A DNA stretch of 64,000 nt. It comes from Cystobacter fuscus DSM 2262. Its GTDB lineage: Bacteria; Myxococcota; Myxococcia; Myxococcales; Myxococcaceae. The translations under genes and the position numbers were made by a program. The DNA lies in assembly GCF_000335475.2 (NCBI RefSeq), contig NZ_ANAH02000007.1:551824-615823 (forward strand), written 5' to 3'. The notes under the pieces are model-generated. The model was not told the DNA's origin. It saw only the letters and a list, made by a program, of their open reading frames with translations, and did no database searches. Below are positions 63,497-64,000 of this stretch, piece by piece (the stretch's first letter is position 1; every line of letters starts with the position of its first letter).

Positions 63497-64000
63497 TCGG
63501 GTAGACCGGGGCAGTTGCCCACCCCGGCCCCCCACAGATCCGGACGTGCAGAATTCCCGCATCCGGCTCCTCGGCTCATGGTTTCGCTGCGAGTCGGTGA
63601 CACCCCTTCTCGCACCCTGCGCTGGATGAGCTGCTCGCCAGCGTCGCTATCCGTTGGAGTTTCGTTGAGACGGTTGTAGGGCTCGGTGTCCCCGCCATCT
63701 TTCCCTCCCTCGGTTCCATGTTCCGGTGCCCCCTTCCCTCCACAGGGTCCGCCCGGGTGCGTTCCCCTGCTTCAGCGGTACTACGAGGCACTCCGACTTC
63801 CTGACGACCTTCACGCCCGGCTTCGTTTCCTTCGCCAGCGCGCTACCACCGCCACCCGTCCTTCGCTCCCGCGGGAGTCGGGCGCCCATCTCCCTCGGGC
63901 CTGGGCTTTCTTCCGGTTGCCCTCCGGCCACTTCGACGTGGAGTCGTCAGCACCTCCCAGGTTCCTGGAGGACCCTCTTGTCTGCGTGCCCCGCTCTCAG
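63497..64000 (-). mobile_element. Group II intron remnant with nearly all of its reverse transcriptase deleted
   Basis: On the minus strand, domain V is recognisable at 63537-63569 (GAGCCGGATGCGGG, loop, CACGTCCGGATC), followed by a domain VI-like arm and the end CTACCCGAC. Upstream is the beginning of a group II reverse transcriptase (MEPREGKMAGTPSPTTVSTK, LQRIA), which after about 25-30 codons jumps straight into 3' intron sequence. The RT and maturase domains are absent, so the intron could splice or move only with help in trans. The 5' end lies beyond the window. It sits just upstream of the MerR remnant. Confidence 0.7.

Overview
The window looks like chromosomal DNA of a predatory or fruiting myxobacterium, probably of the Cystobacter/Archangium type. 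It is GC-rich throughout, with G/C at third codon positions. It carries large multidomain Ser/Thr kinase-ATPase-histidine kinases, a PEGA-domain Ser/Thr kinase, a bacteriophytochrome, many lipoproteins and a Gld-type ABC transporter. Genus assignment is inference; no rRNA or other marker gene is present.

Positions 1-12700 hold a small aromatic-metabolite locus. A plus-strand operon encodes a PaaK-type ligase, an amidohydrolase, a second PaaK-type ligase, a dehydroquinate synthase II-like enzyme (GriH type), a class I aldolase (GriI type) and a dedicated aspartate kinase. Aspartate kinase, GriI and GriH are the known route to 3-amino-4-hydroxybenzoate; adding adenylating ligases and an amidohydrolase is the set expected for coupling this aminophenol, for example into benzoxazoles. 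A Coq4 homologue lies upstream and multicopper oxidases flank both sides. Between the aspartate kinase and the downstream oxidase lies a decayed tandem copy of the 3' ends of both genes.

Positions 11985-23254 hold sensory and signalling genes: a B12-binding protein, a GAF histidine kinase, a Kelch lipoprotein, a bacteriophytochrome, a glycoside-hydrolase-like secreted protein, a Ser/Thr kinase with PEGA domain and a TPR/outer-membrane protein. Two paralogous giant kinases (23536-28908 and 40763-46078) bracket SppA, a GldA/F/G-like ABC system with a DUF4340 protein, RsgA and several envelope proteins. Positions 46160-52961 hold two lipoproteins (one DUF1838) and a Tat-exported three-subunit molybdenum hydroxylase.

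From about 53060 the character changes. A 3' fragment of a tmRNA gene, a typical island attachment site, is followed by about 10 kb of mosaic accessory DNA. It contains truncated genes (LysR, MerR, P-loop ATPase, CCA-adding enzyme, HrpA helicase), scattered remnants of IS91-like transposases sharing a recurring terminus, and several intact cargo genes. The most notable cargo is a lower-GC diadenylate cyclase-domain gene sitting exactly between two 226/225-bp direct repeats. The window ends in a group II intron on the minus strand whose reverse transcriptase has been almost entirely deleted.
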